In this document: piece after piece, positions 37,101 through 45,235 of the stretch
Layout: every line of letters starts with the position of its first letter
How positions within the stretch are numbered: position 1 is the stretch's first letter
Assembly (NCBI GenBank): GCA_964568855.1
Contig: CAZMSD010000016.1
Span: 13,560 to 77,559, forward strand
Reading direction: 5' to 3'
Source: CAZMSD01 sp964568855
GTDB lineage: Bacteria; CAIWAD01
DNA: 64,000 nucleotides
The notes under the pieces: generated by a model
Databases searched by the model: none
What the model was told of the DNA's origin: nothing
The model's input: the letters and a program-made list of their open reading frames with translations, nothing else
Translations under genes and position numbers: made by a program

Positions 37101-37476
37101 CATGTCGGGGACGCTTTTCGAGGGTCAGACCGAACCCTTGACGGTGAGTCTGGACGCGACGGATCTTGTGGAGGGCGAGTACACGGGTACGATCACGGTT
37201 TACAGCAACGATCCCGAGCACACGGTGACGGACGTGCCCGTGACACTCACCGTGGGTGACACATCGCTGGAGCCGGTGAGCGACCTGCAGGCAACCTGCG
37301 CCGGCGGGACGCTGACCCTGAGCTGGTCGCCCGTGGCCGGAGCAACAGGCTACAGGATCTATTCCTCGGCGGATGCCTACGCTTCTTATTCGTTTGAGGA
37401 CACGGTGACGGAGACCAGCTGGCAGACGCCCTGTGCGGGAAACCGGCGCTTCTTCTACGTGACGGCGACGAATTGA
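34123..37476 (+). CDS. Secreted M14 zinc carboxypeptidase, multidomain
   Basis: A 1117-residue exoenzyme with signal peptide LVLFIYASLLISTVAVA. The M14 domain spans roughly residues 110-390. Zinc ligands are HGNE (His and Glu near 173-176) and His in NFHTG (near 270); DLNRDFPDQ holds the substrate-binding Asn-Arg, and TTIELS (near 352) holds the catalytic Glu. A carboxypeptidase-regulatory-like domain follows (GIRGVVTDSESGLPVAGAEV), then a NosD/CARDB-like Ig domain and a MAM-like segment (ESASFTVFPWEMGGDADW). A module marked by DSNEPGGPVFDW follows, and the Fn3-like ending (LSWSPVAGATGYRIYSS to RRFFYVTATN). From 35875 to 37256 it shares a long in-frame repeat with the neighbouring C25 peptidase gene. 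There is no T9SS tail. Confidence 0.9.
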   Translation: MQKCKLVLFIYASLLISTVAVAHPDLMLLRIEQATPETLQLLVDRGFLIDNVKGLGAARDWIVPGGPQIDLWATDHDLRELHRLGLDPVELPDTAYEMFLRQQELPRDQRDYHGYDSLTSTLQNYADTYPSVCRLYSVGQSVEGRELWVLKISDNPDLDEDEPEFKYVSTMHGNEPVGTEMLLFLIDDLIMYYGVDPRLTDIVDTIELHFLPMMNPDGNNDGRRTNANFVDLNRDFPDQFVDPVNTPAGREPETQAVMNWTDAHHFIMSANFHTGALVVNYPYDGNEQGSNTYSPTLDDDLFIDLSLAYSVHNLPMYNGAFPQGITNGADWYAISGGMQDWNYVWMGDMETTIELSDTFWPDQSLLPDYWDDNRESMLSYMEYCLRGIRGVVTDSESGLPVAGAEVRIGSSDFVTCSASVVGDYHRLCLPGSHDLEVSKDGYETALVGGVAVADGAATVVNVSLVPIDPAPDLVLEEVEVVDGDNGRLDPGESALLNLTLRNDGNAPALNVDGLLGSTSPWITITDAGDFLGDVNPDASITGTFALDVDAGTPAGELVAFQLQLTGDGDYAQQVDFELSVGLIVEDFESASFTVFPWEMGGDADWLISGSPWEGAWCAQSGDVGHNQSSSLSLTLEVLAPGDLSFFYKASSEATYDFLYFYLDGVPQGGWSGEVGWTLASYAVSAGTHTFAWAYEKDGSVSDGSDCGWVDYIIFPAVGLPPTPSLTVDPTSIEATVEPGGTGETTLTLGNVGEGELSWSVQVSTDNPLAEIHPPLKLAKGEVDPRPGQGARDAGGPDSFGYSWMDSNEPGGPVFDWVELSGVGGDAGGGDDSSLGPFDLGFTMSYYGNTYTQVRVCTNGFLSFTSSATNYTNDPIPGSSEPNNMIAPFWDDLNPNDGGTIWYWSDVLNGRFIVQWDGVPHYSGGGPETFEAILYADSRIVYQYQTVDTGTSSTVGIENSSGTDGLQVVYNSAYLANGLAIEFSTEELWLEVSPMSGTLFEGQTEPLTVSLDATDLVEGEYTGTITVYSNDPEHTVTDVPVTLTVGDTSLEPVSDLQATCAGGTLTLSWSPVAGATGYRIYSSADAYASYSFEDTVTETSWQTPCAGNRRFFYVTATN
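35875..37256. repeat. Long in-frame repeat, copy 1 (in M14 gene)
   Basis: This 1,382-bp segment matches 40327-41708 at a constant offset of 4,452 bases at both ends, so there are no net insertions or deletions and reading frame is kept. Blocks are identical over tens of bases, for example the last about 65 bases. It encodes the MAM-like segment, an ASH-like Ig strand set and the DSNEPGGP module. Confidence 0.85.
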
Positions 37477-37584
37477 ACGAAATAGAACGAGCACTTGTCC
37501 CATCCCCCCGGGACACCGCAATGTGAACTGATCCCGCGCCAACGAGGGGAGCTGCAGGCAAGGGATCGAACAACGAGGTGTCAG

Positions 37585-40500
37585 ATGAATCTTCGTCATA
37601 CCCTGGCGGCGCTGATGATCGTCGGTACCGCGGCCACCTGCTGGGCGGACACCGGCATCGACCTGCCGGTCCGCGAGGACGGACTCAGGCTGCTGGAAAG
37701 CAGCGATGAGGGCTTCCGCCTGAGCCTGGGGTTCAGCCGCATAGACGGCGCCGAACTTGAGACGGAGCACGGTGATTTCAGCGCCCTGTTCGTTCCCGGT
37801 TTCAGCCACAGCACCGAACTCGGCGAGCCCCGTCTGCCCGTGCTGCGCAAGATCTTTTCCGCGCCGCTGGGAGCTCAGGTCAGCGCGGAGCTGGTGTCCG
37901 CCGAAAGCAGCGAGCTGAGCCTGCGCGAGCTTGGTCTCGAGTACGCCTTGCTGCCCGCCCAGCCCTCGCTGCGCAAGGACCAGTCCCCCGAGGACGTTCC
38001 CTTCGCCTTCGACGGGCCCTCGTACCTCCGGGAGGAATTCGGCGATCGGCCGGTGGTCGAAGTTGAGGAGCTGGGAATCCTGCGCGGCCAGCGGCTCTTC
38101 CGCCTGGACCTGGTTCCGGTGGCCTACAATCCCGTGGATCACAGGCTGCTGGTTCGCAACGACCTCGAGATCCGCGTGGAATTCACAGGCGCCGACCTGG
38201 AAGCCACCCGCGAGCTGCGGATGAATACACGCTCGCCCTACTTCGAGGCCGCCTACCGCAACATGCTGGTCAACTACGACGATCAACCGCTGCGGGACGA
38301 CATCACGAGCTACCCCGTGAAGTACCTAATCGTCTCCGATCCCATGTTCACCATGCAGCTTGAACCCTTCATCGAGTGGAAGATCCAGAAGGGTTTCGAG
38401 GTCATCGTGGGTTACATCGGCGATCCGGACGTGGGCAGCACCACAACCTCGATCCGCCAGTATATCGAGGACCTCTACAACGACGGTACGCCTGAGAGTC
38501 CCGCGCCCAGCTTCGTGCTATTCGTGGGCGACGAGAACCTCGTTCCCGCCTTCAGCGGCGACACCGGCAGCCACATCACCGACCTGCACTACGTGACCAT
38601 GACCGGCGGCGACTACCTGCCCGAGATCTACTACGGCCGTTTCTCGGCGCGTGACACGGGCCAGTTGCAGCCGCAGATCGACAAGACTCTGGAGTACGAG
38701 CGCTACGAGATGCCCGATCCTTCCTTCCTGGGCGAGGCCGTGATGATCGCCGGCATGGACGGCAGCTATGGATCCGTCTGGGCCAACGGCCAGATCAATT
38801 ACGGCACCACGTACTACTTCAACCCGGCCCACGGGATCCTGTCTCACACTTACCTGTACCCCGAGTCGGGAAGCCATTCGCAGGACATCATCGACGACGT
38901 GAGCAACGGCGTGGGCTACGCGAACTACACAGCCCACGGCAGCTCCACCTCCTGGGCGGATCCCAGCTTCACCATCAGCGACATCAACGGGCTGCAGAAC
39001 GACCACGAATATCCTACGGTGGTGGGCAACTGCTGCCTGACCAACAAGTTCGAGGTGGAAACCTGTTTCGGCGAAGCCTGGCTGCGCGCCGCGGACAAGG
39101 GCGCCATCGGCTACATCGGCGGAACCAACAATACCTACTGGGACGAGGACTACTGGTGGGGAGTAGGCGCGGGCTCCATCGTGGTCAATCCCACCTACGA
39201 GGGTAGCGGCCCCGGCGCCTACGACGGCATGTTTCACGACCACGGCGAACCTTTCCCCGAGTGGTACACCACGCAGGCCTCGATCATCATGGCCGGCAAC
39301 CTGGCGGTCGTGGAAGGCGGCGGCGGCAACAACTACTACTGGGAGATCTACGCCCTGATGGGCGATCCGGCGCTGAGCACCTATTTCAGCGTGCCCTCGG
39401 CCAACACGGTGAGCTACCCGGATGTGATCTTCCTGGGCCAGAACTCGATCACGATTACCGCGGATCCCTATTCCTACGTCGGACTGAGCCAGGACGGCGT
39501 GCTGGCCGCAGCGGCCCTGGTGGACGCCGGCGGCCTGCTCGTGCTGGAGTTCGATCCCTTTACGGTCGCCGGCAGCGCCGACCTGGTGATCACGCGTCAG
39601 AACCGCGAACCCGTGATCGTCTCGATTCCGGTGACGCCCAACGAAGGGCCCTACGTCACCCTGCAGGGCTACTCGCCGGCGACTGCGCAGTACGGGGAGA
39701 GCGTCGGTCTGGACGTGACACTCGAGAACATCGGCGCAGCGGACGCTGTCGGCGTCAGCGGCGTGCTCAGCATCGTCGATCCCTACGTGACCATCACCGA
39801 CGACAGCGAAAGCTTCGGCGACATTCCCACGGGAGGAACGGCTTCCGTCACGGACGCCTACGCGGTGGACCTGGCGACGGTGCTGCCCGACCAGCACCTG
39901 CTGCGTTTCGACCTGGAAGTGAGCGGCACGGCGCGTGACACCTGGCTCTCCTACCTGGATCTCGTGGTGGACGCGCCCGATCTCAGCGCCGGCCTCGCCA
40001 TCGTGGACGACAGCGCGGGCGGCAACGGCAACGGGCGGCTGGATCCCGGCGAGAGCGTCGAGTTGATCGTGCCCGTGGACAACGCCGGCCACGCGGCGTC
40101 GCCCGGAGGAACGGCCACGCTGGGTTCCACCAGCGGATACGTGACCATCACAGACGGCAGCGATCCCATCGGTCCGATCGCCGCGGGCGGCAGCGCCGAC
40201 GCGAACTTCACCCTGGATGTATCACCGGACGCCCCCGTCGGAACCCCGGTGGATTTCGCCTTCGACCTGGACGCCGGCGGCTACCTGGTGGAAGACGATT
40301 TCGTCTACATGGTGGGGCTGGTGCTCGAGGACTTCGAGAGCGCCTCCTTCGCCAGCTTCCCCTGGGAGATGGGCGGCGACGCGGACTGGCTGATCAGCGG
40401 CAGTCCATGGGAAGGCGCCTGGTGCGCGCAGTCGGGCGACGTCGCCGACTACCAGGCCAGCAGCCTTTCGGTGACGCTGGACGTGCTCTCCGCCGGAGAC

Positions 40501-41937
40501 ATCTCCTTCTACTACAAGGTTTCCTCCGAAGCGACCTACGACTTCCTCTACTTCTACATCGACGGCGCCGAGCAGGGCGGCTGGTCCGGCGAAGTGGGCT
40601 GGACCCAGGCTAGTTACGCCGTTTCCGCCGGCACCCACACCTTCACCTGGACCTACGACAAGGATTACTCGGTGAGTGACGGCAGCGACTGCGGCTGGGT
40701 GGATTACATCGTCTTCCCGGCGGTGGGTCTGCCTCCGACGCCTTCGCTGACCGTGGACCCGACGAGCATCGAAGCGACGGTGGAGCCGGGCGGCACGGGC
40801 GAGACTACCCTGACCCTGGGCAACGTGGGCGAAGGCGAGCTGAGCTGGAGCGTGCAGGTGAGCACGGACAACCCGCTGGCCGAAATCCATCCGCCGCTGA
40901 AATTGGCCAAGGGCGAGGAGGATCCCCGGCCCGGGCAGAGTGTGCGTGATGCAGGCGGCCCCGACGGCTTCGGCTACAGCTGGATGGACAGCAACGAACC
41001 GGGCGGCCCGGTCTACGACTGGGTTGAGCTGAGCGGCGTGGGCGGCGACGCGGGCGGCGGCGACGACGCGAGCCTGGGTCCCTTCGACCTGGGCTTCACG
41101 ATGAGCTACTACGGCAACAACTACACGCAGGTGCGGATCTGCACCAACGGCTTTTTGAGCTTCACTTCCAGCGCGACGAACTACACCAACGACCCGATAC
41201 CTGGGAGCTCGGAGCCCAACAACATGATCGCTCCCTTCTGGGATGATCTGAATCCGAACGACGGCGGTACGATCTGGTACTGGTCTGACGAGCTGAACGG
41301 ACGCTTCATTGTTCAGTGGGACGGAGTACCTCACTACAGCGGCGGGGGTCCCGAGACCTTCGAGGTGATTTTGTACGCCGACGGTCGGATCGTTTACCAG
41401 TACCAGACTGTGGACACGGGGACGAGCAGCACGGTGGGGATCGAGAACTCGTTGGGCACTGACGGCTTGCAGGTGGTGTACAACTCGAGCTACCTGGCGA
41501 ACGGTCTGGCGATCGAGTTTGCCGTTGAGGAGCTTTGGCTTGAGGTGAGCCCCGCCACGGGTACGCTTTCTCAGGGTCAGACGGAGCCTTTGACGGTGAG
41601 TTTCGATGCTACGGAGCTTGTTGAGGGCGAGTACACGGGTACGATCACGGTTTACAGCAACGATCCCGAGCACACGGTGACGGACGTGCCCGTGACACTC
41701 ACCGTGGGAGTCGCCAGTCTCGACCCGCCGGTGATCGCGGCCACGGTTGTGAGCTGCATTCCCTACATCAGTTGGGAGGCCGTGCCGGGGGCCGGCACCT
41801 ACAAGGTTTATGAGGCCGAAGCTCAGGAAGGTCCCTACGTGCTGATCGAAGAGACGCCTTACTTGTTCTATTCCCTGCCAGGCTGCCCCTTGCCGGGCAC
41901 GGTCAGGTTCTACCAGGTGACCGCCGCTGCCGAGTGA
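37585..41937 (+). CDS. Secreted C25 (gingipain-like) cysteine peptidase, multidomain
   Basis: A 1450-residue exoprotease. A signal peptide (LAALMIVGTAATCWA) and a propeptide-like region (residues about 20-240) precede the C25 domain. The catalytic pair is His in NYTAHGSS (near 450) and Cys in VVGNCCLTNKF (near 482), spaced as in gingipains. Ca-binding-like Asp/Glu runs and IGGTNNTYWDEDYWWGVG follow. Next are two CARDB/Ig-like domains (VDDSAGGNGNGRLDPGE), the MAM-like segment, the DSNEPGGP module shared with the M14 gene, and the Fn3-like C-terminus (ISWEAVPGAGTYKVYEA to RFYQVTAAAE). The ATG at 37585 is chosen because the signal peptide begins there. Its TGA stop lies inside a GTGATAC word. 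Gingipain relatives usually have T9SS tails; this one does not. Confidence 0.9.
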   Translation: MNLRHTLAALMIVGTAATCWADTGIDLPVREDGLRLLESSDEGFRLSLGFSRIDGAELETEHGDFSALFVPGFSHSTELGEPRLPVLRKIFSAPLGAQVSAELVSAESSELSLRELGLEYALLPAQPSLRKDQSPEDVPFAFDGPSYLREEFGDRPVVEVEELGILRGQRLFRLDLVPVAYNPVDHRLLVRNDLEIRVEFTGADLEATRELRMNTRSPYFEAAYRNMLVNYDDQPLRDDITSYPVKYLIVSDPMFTMQLEPFIEWKIQKGFEVIVGYIGDPDVGSTTTSIRQYIEDLYNDGTPESPAPSFVLFVGDENLVPAFSGDTGSHITDLHYVTMTGGDYLPEIYYGRFSARDTGQLQPQIDKTLEYERYEMPDPSFLGEAVMIAGMDGSYGSVWANGQINYGTTYYFNPAHGILSHTYLYPESGSHSQDIIDDVSNGVGYANYTAHGSSTSWADPSFTISDINGLQNDHEYPTVVGNCCLTNKFEVETCFGEAWLRAADKGAIGYIGGTNNTYWDEDYWWGVGAGSIVVNPTYEGSGPGAYDGMFHDHGEPFPEWYTTQASIIMAGNLAVVEGGGGNNYYWEIYALMGDPALSTYFSVPSANTVSYPDVIFLGQNSITITADPYSYVGLSQDGVLAAAALVDAGGLLVLEFDPFTVAGSADLVITRQNREPVIVSIPVTPNEGPYVTLQGYSPATAQYGESVGLDVTLENIGAADAVGVSGVLSIVDPYVTITDDSESFGDIPTGGTASVTDAYAVDLATVLPDQHLLRFDLEVSGTARDTWLSYLDLVVDAPDLSAGLAIVDDSAGGNGNGRLDPGESVELIVPVDNAGHAASPGGTATLGSTSGYVTITDGSDPIGPIAAGGSADANFTLDVSPDAPVGTPVDFAFDLDAGGYLVEDDFVYMVGLVLEDFESASFASFPWEMGGDADWLISGSPWEGAWCAQSGDVADYQASSLSVTLDVLSAGDISFYYKVSSEATYDFLYFYIDGAEQGGWSGEVGWTQASYAVSAGTHTFTWTYDKDYSVSDGSDCGWVDYIVFPAVGLPPTPSLTVDPTSIEATVEPGGTGETTLTLGNVGEGELSWSVQVSTDNPLAEIHPPLKLAKGEEDPRPGQSVRDAGGPDGFGYSWMDSNEPGGPVYDWVELSGVGGDAGGGDDASLGPFDLGFTMSYYGNNYTQVRICTNGFLSFTSSATNYTNDPIPGSSEPNNMIAPFWDDLNPNDGGTIWYWSDELNGRFIVQWDGVPHYSGGGPETFEVILYADGRIVYQYQTVDTGTSSTVGIENSLGTDGLQVVYNSSYLANGLAIEFAVEELWLEVSPATGTLSQGQTEPLTVSFDATELVEGEYTGTITVYSNDPEHTVTDVPVTLTVGVASLDPPVIAATVVSCIPYISWEAVPGAGTYKVYEAEAQEGPYVLIEETPYLFYSLPGCPLPGTVRFYQVTAAAE
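40327..41708. repeat. Long in-frame repeat, copy 2 (in C25 gene)
   Basis: Partner of 35875-37256; see that entry. Scattered third-position differences between the copies alternate with fully identical blocks, which suggests duplication with later gene conversion. Confidence 0.85.
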
Positions 41938-42005
41938 TACATCGGCGCGGCCTGGCGATGGAGTGCCGACACCTGTAAGACATAACCGGAACGGACGGAA
42001 ATCAG

Positions 42006-42037
42006 ACCGGCGCGGCTCGCGAGTCGCGCCGGTTTTG
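42006..42037 (+). terminator. Rho-independent terminator after the C25 gene
   Basis: ACCGGCGCG pairs with CGCGCCGGT around a ten-base loop that is itself palindromic (CTCGCGAG), and is followed by TTTG. It lies 69 bases after the C25 stop. Confidence 0.75.
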
Positions 42038-42181
42038 CATGTGTGCGCCATCCGCCGGCACGCCGTGGCGCATTCCGGAGATCGGTTCTCGAGAGCGGAT
42101 CAGCGGGCAGGATCAGCTCGGAAAACCTAATTTGGAGACCGTTCCCGGACAGGCCCTGCTTGCCAAAGAACGGAGGTCGCC

Positions 42182-43726
42182 ATGTCTTCTCACACAGTCC
42201 TGCAGCTGTCTCGCCGCACATTGAGCATATTGGTCCTGCTGCTCGCCACAACACCTGGATTCGCTCAATTCTTGAACACTTCCTCAAGTCCTGCCGACGG
42301 GGAAGCGGAAGTGAACCTTGAGACCCTGGTCAGTTTTACATTCAATGCACCGCTGGACACGTCGGCGCGTTACGAGGGCTATTGCGACGACGAGGCCGAG
42401 TACCCCATTGCATTGACCATAAGCGAACCCTGCGAGAGCTTCGAGATCGGGGGATGGAGTGTCAGTCCCGACCTGCAGACGGTCAATTTCGACGTATCAC
42501 ACCAGGAAGACGCGGATTACACGTGGGCCATCTACGCCGGGGGCGGCCAGTACCTGGACGAACCCTGGGTCGTGCGGTATTCAACGGCAGGCGTCATGGG
42601 CCAACACCAGGTCACCGGGACGGTCGCCGTGGAGGAAGGGGATCCCATCTACGCCATGGTGGGGCTCTTTGACATCCCGCCCTTCAGCGATGAGAATGCG
42701 GAAATTCTCATGGGCGCTATCGTCCCGGATGCCGGCGGCGAGTACGTGATGCCCTTCGTGCGGGACGGTGTGTATTACCCGATCGGGGCCCAGGATGTGG
42801 ACTTGGACGGGGTGATTGATCCAGAAGATGGAGACCTGGTCGGGTTCTACGATCCTGACCAGAATGGCGAGCCTGATTCGATCGCGGTGGTCGGCGACGA
42901 TCTAAGCGGTATCGACCTGTTCCTCATCGCCATGGAGCCCATTACCGCCCGCGAGATGCTGCAGGAAGCCTGGAACGTGGCCGACTCCTACGCCGGCGAC
43001 CAGGAGCTGGTGCTCACGCTCAGCGCGGACGACTGGCTGGAGGACGACGGCAGGGCCATGGGCTGGTATTACGAATTCTTTTCCCCAGGAGGCGAATTCT
43101 ACACCACCGTCATCGTGGGGCCCCTGATGTTCGAGGCCGACACTTCGGAATTCTCCGACTTCCCGGAGGAACGAGGAGCGATTCCCGAACCCTTCATCGA
43201 CAGCGACGAAGCCCTGACCATCGCCATTGAGAACGGCGGCGGCGATTACATGGAAGAGGTGGACGTCTGGGAACGGTCGCTGATCGGCGGGAACCTGTGG
43301 TGGCTGTATCCTGAGGATCCCGACGCGGTTTTCTGGACGGCGCGCTTCTTCGGCTGGAATCCCGAGCACGAATGGGAAGAGGAGCTGCTGATCCTGATCG
43401 ACATCGAGACGGGAGAGGTGCTGGACGTCACCGGCGTAACACGGCCCGATCCCGCGCAGCCGGGGATCTGCGAGCTGGAACCCAATGTCCCCAACCCATT
43501 CAATCCCGAAACGCGCATCGACTTCGTGCTGCACCGCCCGGCGACGGTCAAGCTTGCGGTGTACGACCTGCTCGGAAGGCGAGTAGCCGTATTACACGAG
43601 GGACTCCTCCCCGCGGGAAATCACACGCGGGTTTTCATGGCGCAGGGACTGGCCTCGGGAGTCTACCTCTACAGCCTGGAAGCCGGCGGGCGGCGGGAAG
43701 CGCGCAGGATGCTGCTGGTGAAGTAA
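42182..43726 (+). CDS. Secreted Ig-like protein with T9SS tail
   Basis: A 514-residue protein with a signal peptide (LSILVLLLATTPGFA) and a bacterial Ig-like domain (FLNTSSSPADGEAEVNLETLVSFTF, the pattern of Big_5/SbsA-type domains). A regulatory-like beta domain follows (VTGTVAVEEGDPIYAMVGL), with a calcium-loop-like DVDLDGVIDPEDGDL. The region from 260 to 420 is unrecognised (ITAREMLQEAWNVADSYAGDQ) and resembles a PepSY-like or uptake-type fold only vaguely. The T9SS tail is complete (NVPNPFNPETRIDFVL to ARRMLLVK). Two GTA-plus-rare-codon choices coincide with GTATCAC (42494) and GTATTAC (43589) words. Confidence 0.82.
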   Translation: MSSHTVLQLSRRTLSILVLLLATTPGFAQFLNTSSSPADGEAEVNLETLVSFTFNAPLDTSARYEGYCDDEAEYPIALTISEPCESFEIGGWSVSPDLQTVNFDVSHQEDADYTWAIYAGGGQYLDEPWVVRYSTAGVMGQHQVTGTVAVEEGDPIYAMVGLFDIPPFSDENAEILMGAIVPDAGGEYVMPFVRDGVYYPIGAQDVDLDGVIDPEDGDLVGFYDPDQNGEPDSIAVVGDDLSGIDLFLIAMEPITAREMLQEAWNVADSYAGDQELVLTLSADDWLEDDGRAMGWYYEFFSPGGEFYTTVIVGPLMFEADTSEFSDFPEERGAIPEPFIDSDEALTIAIENGGGDYMEEVDVWERSLIGGNLWWLYPEDPDAVFWTARFFGWNPEHEWEEELLILIDIETGEVLDVTGVTRPDPAQPGICELEPNVPNPFNPETRIDFVLHRPATVKLAVYDLLGRRVAVLHEGLLPAGNHTRVFMAQGLASGVYLYSLEAGGRREARRMLLVK

Positions 43727-43841
43727 TCGAACCGGGAGCGTCCTGCCTGTCTGCTTTACACTGGATTGTCGCGAGAGTTGAGTGCGAGTAAACGGGACTC
43801 CAGTGGAGCGTCTTAGTGTTGGACTAAAGGCGAGTTGGAAC

Positions 43842-45128
43842 ATGCGCCAAGTGATACGCACGGCCGTGATACTAACTGTCGCGCTCTTAATCAGCTGCAG
43901 CGAGAATCCACATTACGCACTGTATGCCCCGCCGGAGATCCTGGAACTGACCGCGGATAAGGTTGTGGTTCTGCCCGGTGATACCTTGAATCTGCAGGTC
44001 GTGATCAGCGACCCGGATCCGGACCTGCTCACCATCGAGTGGGATGCCGACAGCCTGGGAACCTTCATCGGCCCTCAGAACGCAGAGTCCATTACCTGGC
44101 AAGCACCGGATTCCACCGCTGAGTTCATCGAGTTCGTGGTCTTCACGGTTCGCGTCTACGATTCCAGGGCCCTGGAATCGGATACGATCCAGGTCATGCT
44201 GGCGGACGGCTTGCCCGCGTTCGTCGGGGGCATCCGGTTCGATGGCTGGGGAACCAGCCTTACGGCTCAGGGAAGGATCGCCTATGTGGGCATTCGCATG
44301 GCTTCCGTGGATGTGTTCGACCTGTCGAACGTGACGGATCCGCGGCGGATCGGCAGTTTTCCATCGATGATCTACGATGGAGACGTCCAGCTCGATCTGC
44401 CTAATCTTTACGTCGCCGACTGGTTCAAAGTCTACGATGCGACGGATTATAGATCGCCTGAACTGCTGAGCGTGGACAGCGTTTCCGTCCAGGAGATCGC
44501 TGTATCGGGTTCGTACGTATTTGCTTCGACTTACAGTGACCTTGTCGTGTTCGATGTAACACAAGCGGACGATTCGCTGGAAGCAGCGCGTTGCGTGGAT
44601 TGCCTGGGATTTTCAGGAACCGCTTCGGACATGGCGCTGGACGGAGACTTTCTGGTTCACGCGGGAGCGGAAACCATGATGGGCGCATCAGCCGCTGTTT
44701 TCGACATCTCCGATCCTCTCTTCCCGGTACGAATTGGCGGACTTGGTCTCAGTTATGCCGGCGTACCAAGGGTGGATGTTGAAGTCAGGGATGACCTGCT
44801 TTTCTGCGCCTGCGGTGTACTTAGGATCTACGAGCTTTCGCTTTCAGGTGGTGCTCAATTACTCTACTCGACACAGCCCTACTCCGCAAGCTATTACGCA
44901 ATCGGAGTCCCTGATTCGACTCGACTGTTCGCCGCAGGAATGGAATACGAGAGCGGTGCATGGCATCACTACGTGAGCCTGTTCGACATCAGCGATCACG
45001 AAAACGTCGTTGAGCTGAGCCGCAGCGCCATCCACGCCGGTGGAGTCGTTGACGCCTGCATGCTCGACGAGTTCATGGTGCTTCTGACCGGGGAAGCTCT
45101 GGAAGTGGTCTGGTCTCCGGAAGAGTGA
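43842..45128 (+). CDS. LVIVD-repeat beta-propeller lipoprotein
   Basis: A 428-residue protein. The leader RTAVILTVALLISC has a lipobox Cys. An Ig/PKD-like domain follows (PPEILELTADKVVVLPGD), and then a propeller of LVIVD-type repeats (VDVFDLSNVTDPRRIGSF, LVVFDVTQADDS, AAVFDISDPLFPVRIGGL, VSLFDISDHENVVELS). It resembles the lipoprotein at 27535 in overall plan, an Ig domain before a propeller. The ATG at 43842 starts the leader; the frame upstream is unlikely. Three GTGATAC copies fall in its first 143 bases (43851, 43866, 43978), the tightest cluster in the window. Ligand and role are unknown. Confidence 0.82.
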   Translation: MRQVIRTAVILTVALLISCSENPHYALYAPPEILELTADKVVVLPGDTLNLQVVISDPDPDLLTIEWDADSLGTFIGPQNAESITWQAPDSTAEFIEFVVFTVRVYDSRALESDTIQVMLADGLPAFVGGIRFDGWGTSLTAQGRIAYVGIRMASVDVFDLSNVTDPRRIGSFPSMIYDGDVQLDLPNLYVADWFKVYDATDYRSPELLSVDSVSVQEIAVSGSYVFASTYSDLVVFDVTQADDSLEAARCVDCLGFSGTASDMALDGDFLVHAGAETMMGASAAVFDISDPLFPVRIGGLGLSYAGVPRVDVEVRDDLLFCACGVLRIYELSLSGGAQLLYSTQPYSASYYAIGVPDSTRLFAAGMEYESGAWHHYVSLFDISDHENVVELSRSAIHAGGVVDACMLDEFMVLLTGEALEVVWSPEE

Positions 45129-45150
45129 CGATCCGATTGTGGTAGAAAGA

Positions 45151-45178
45151 GCCCCCGGAGACCGCAGTCCCCGGGGGC
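45151..45178. terminator. Bidirectional terminator between convergent genes
   Basis: GCCCCCGG pairs with CCGGGGGC around a 12-base loop between the LVIVD lipoprotein gene and the end of the 15-kb gene. A GTATCAC word lies 33 bases further on (45212). Confidence 0.6.
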
Positions 45179-45235
45179 TATGGTTTGCCCTTTGTTTATC
45201 AATCCGGCACGGTATCACCGGCCGGTGCCCATTGA

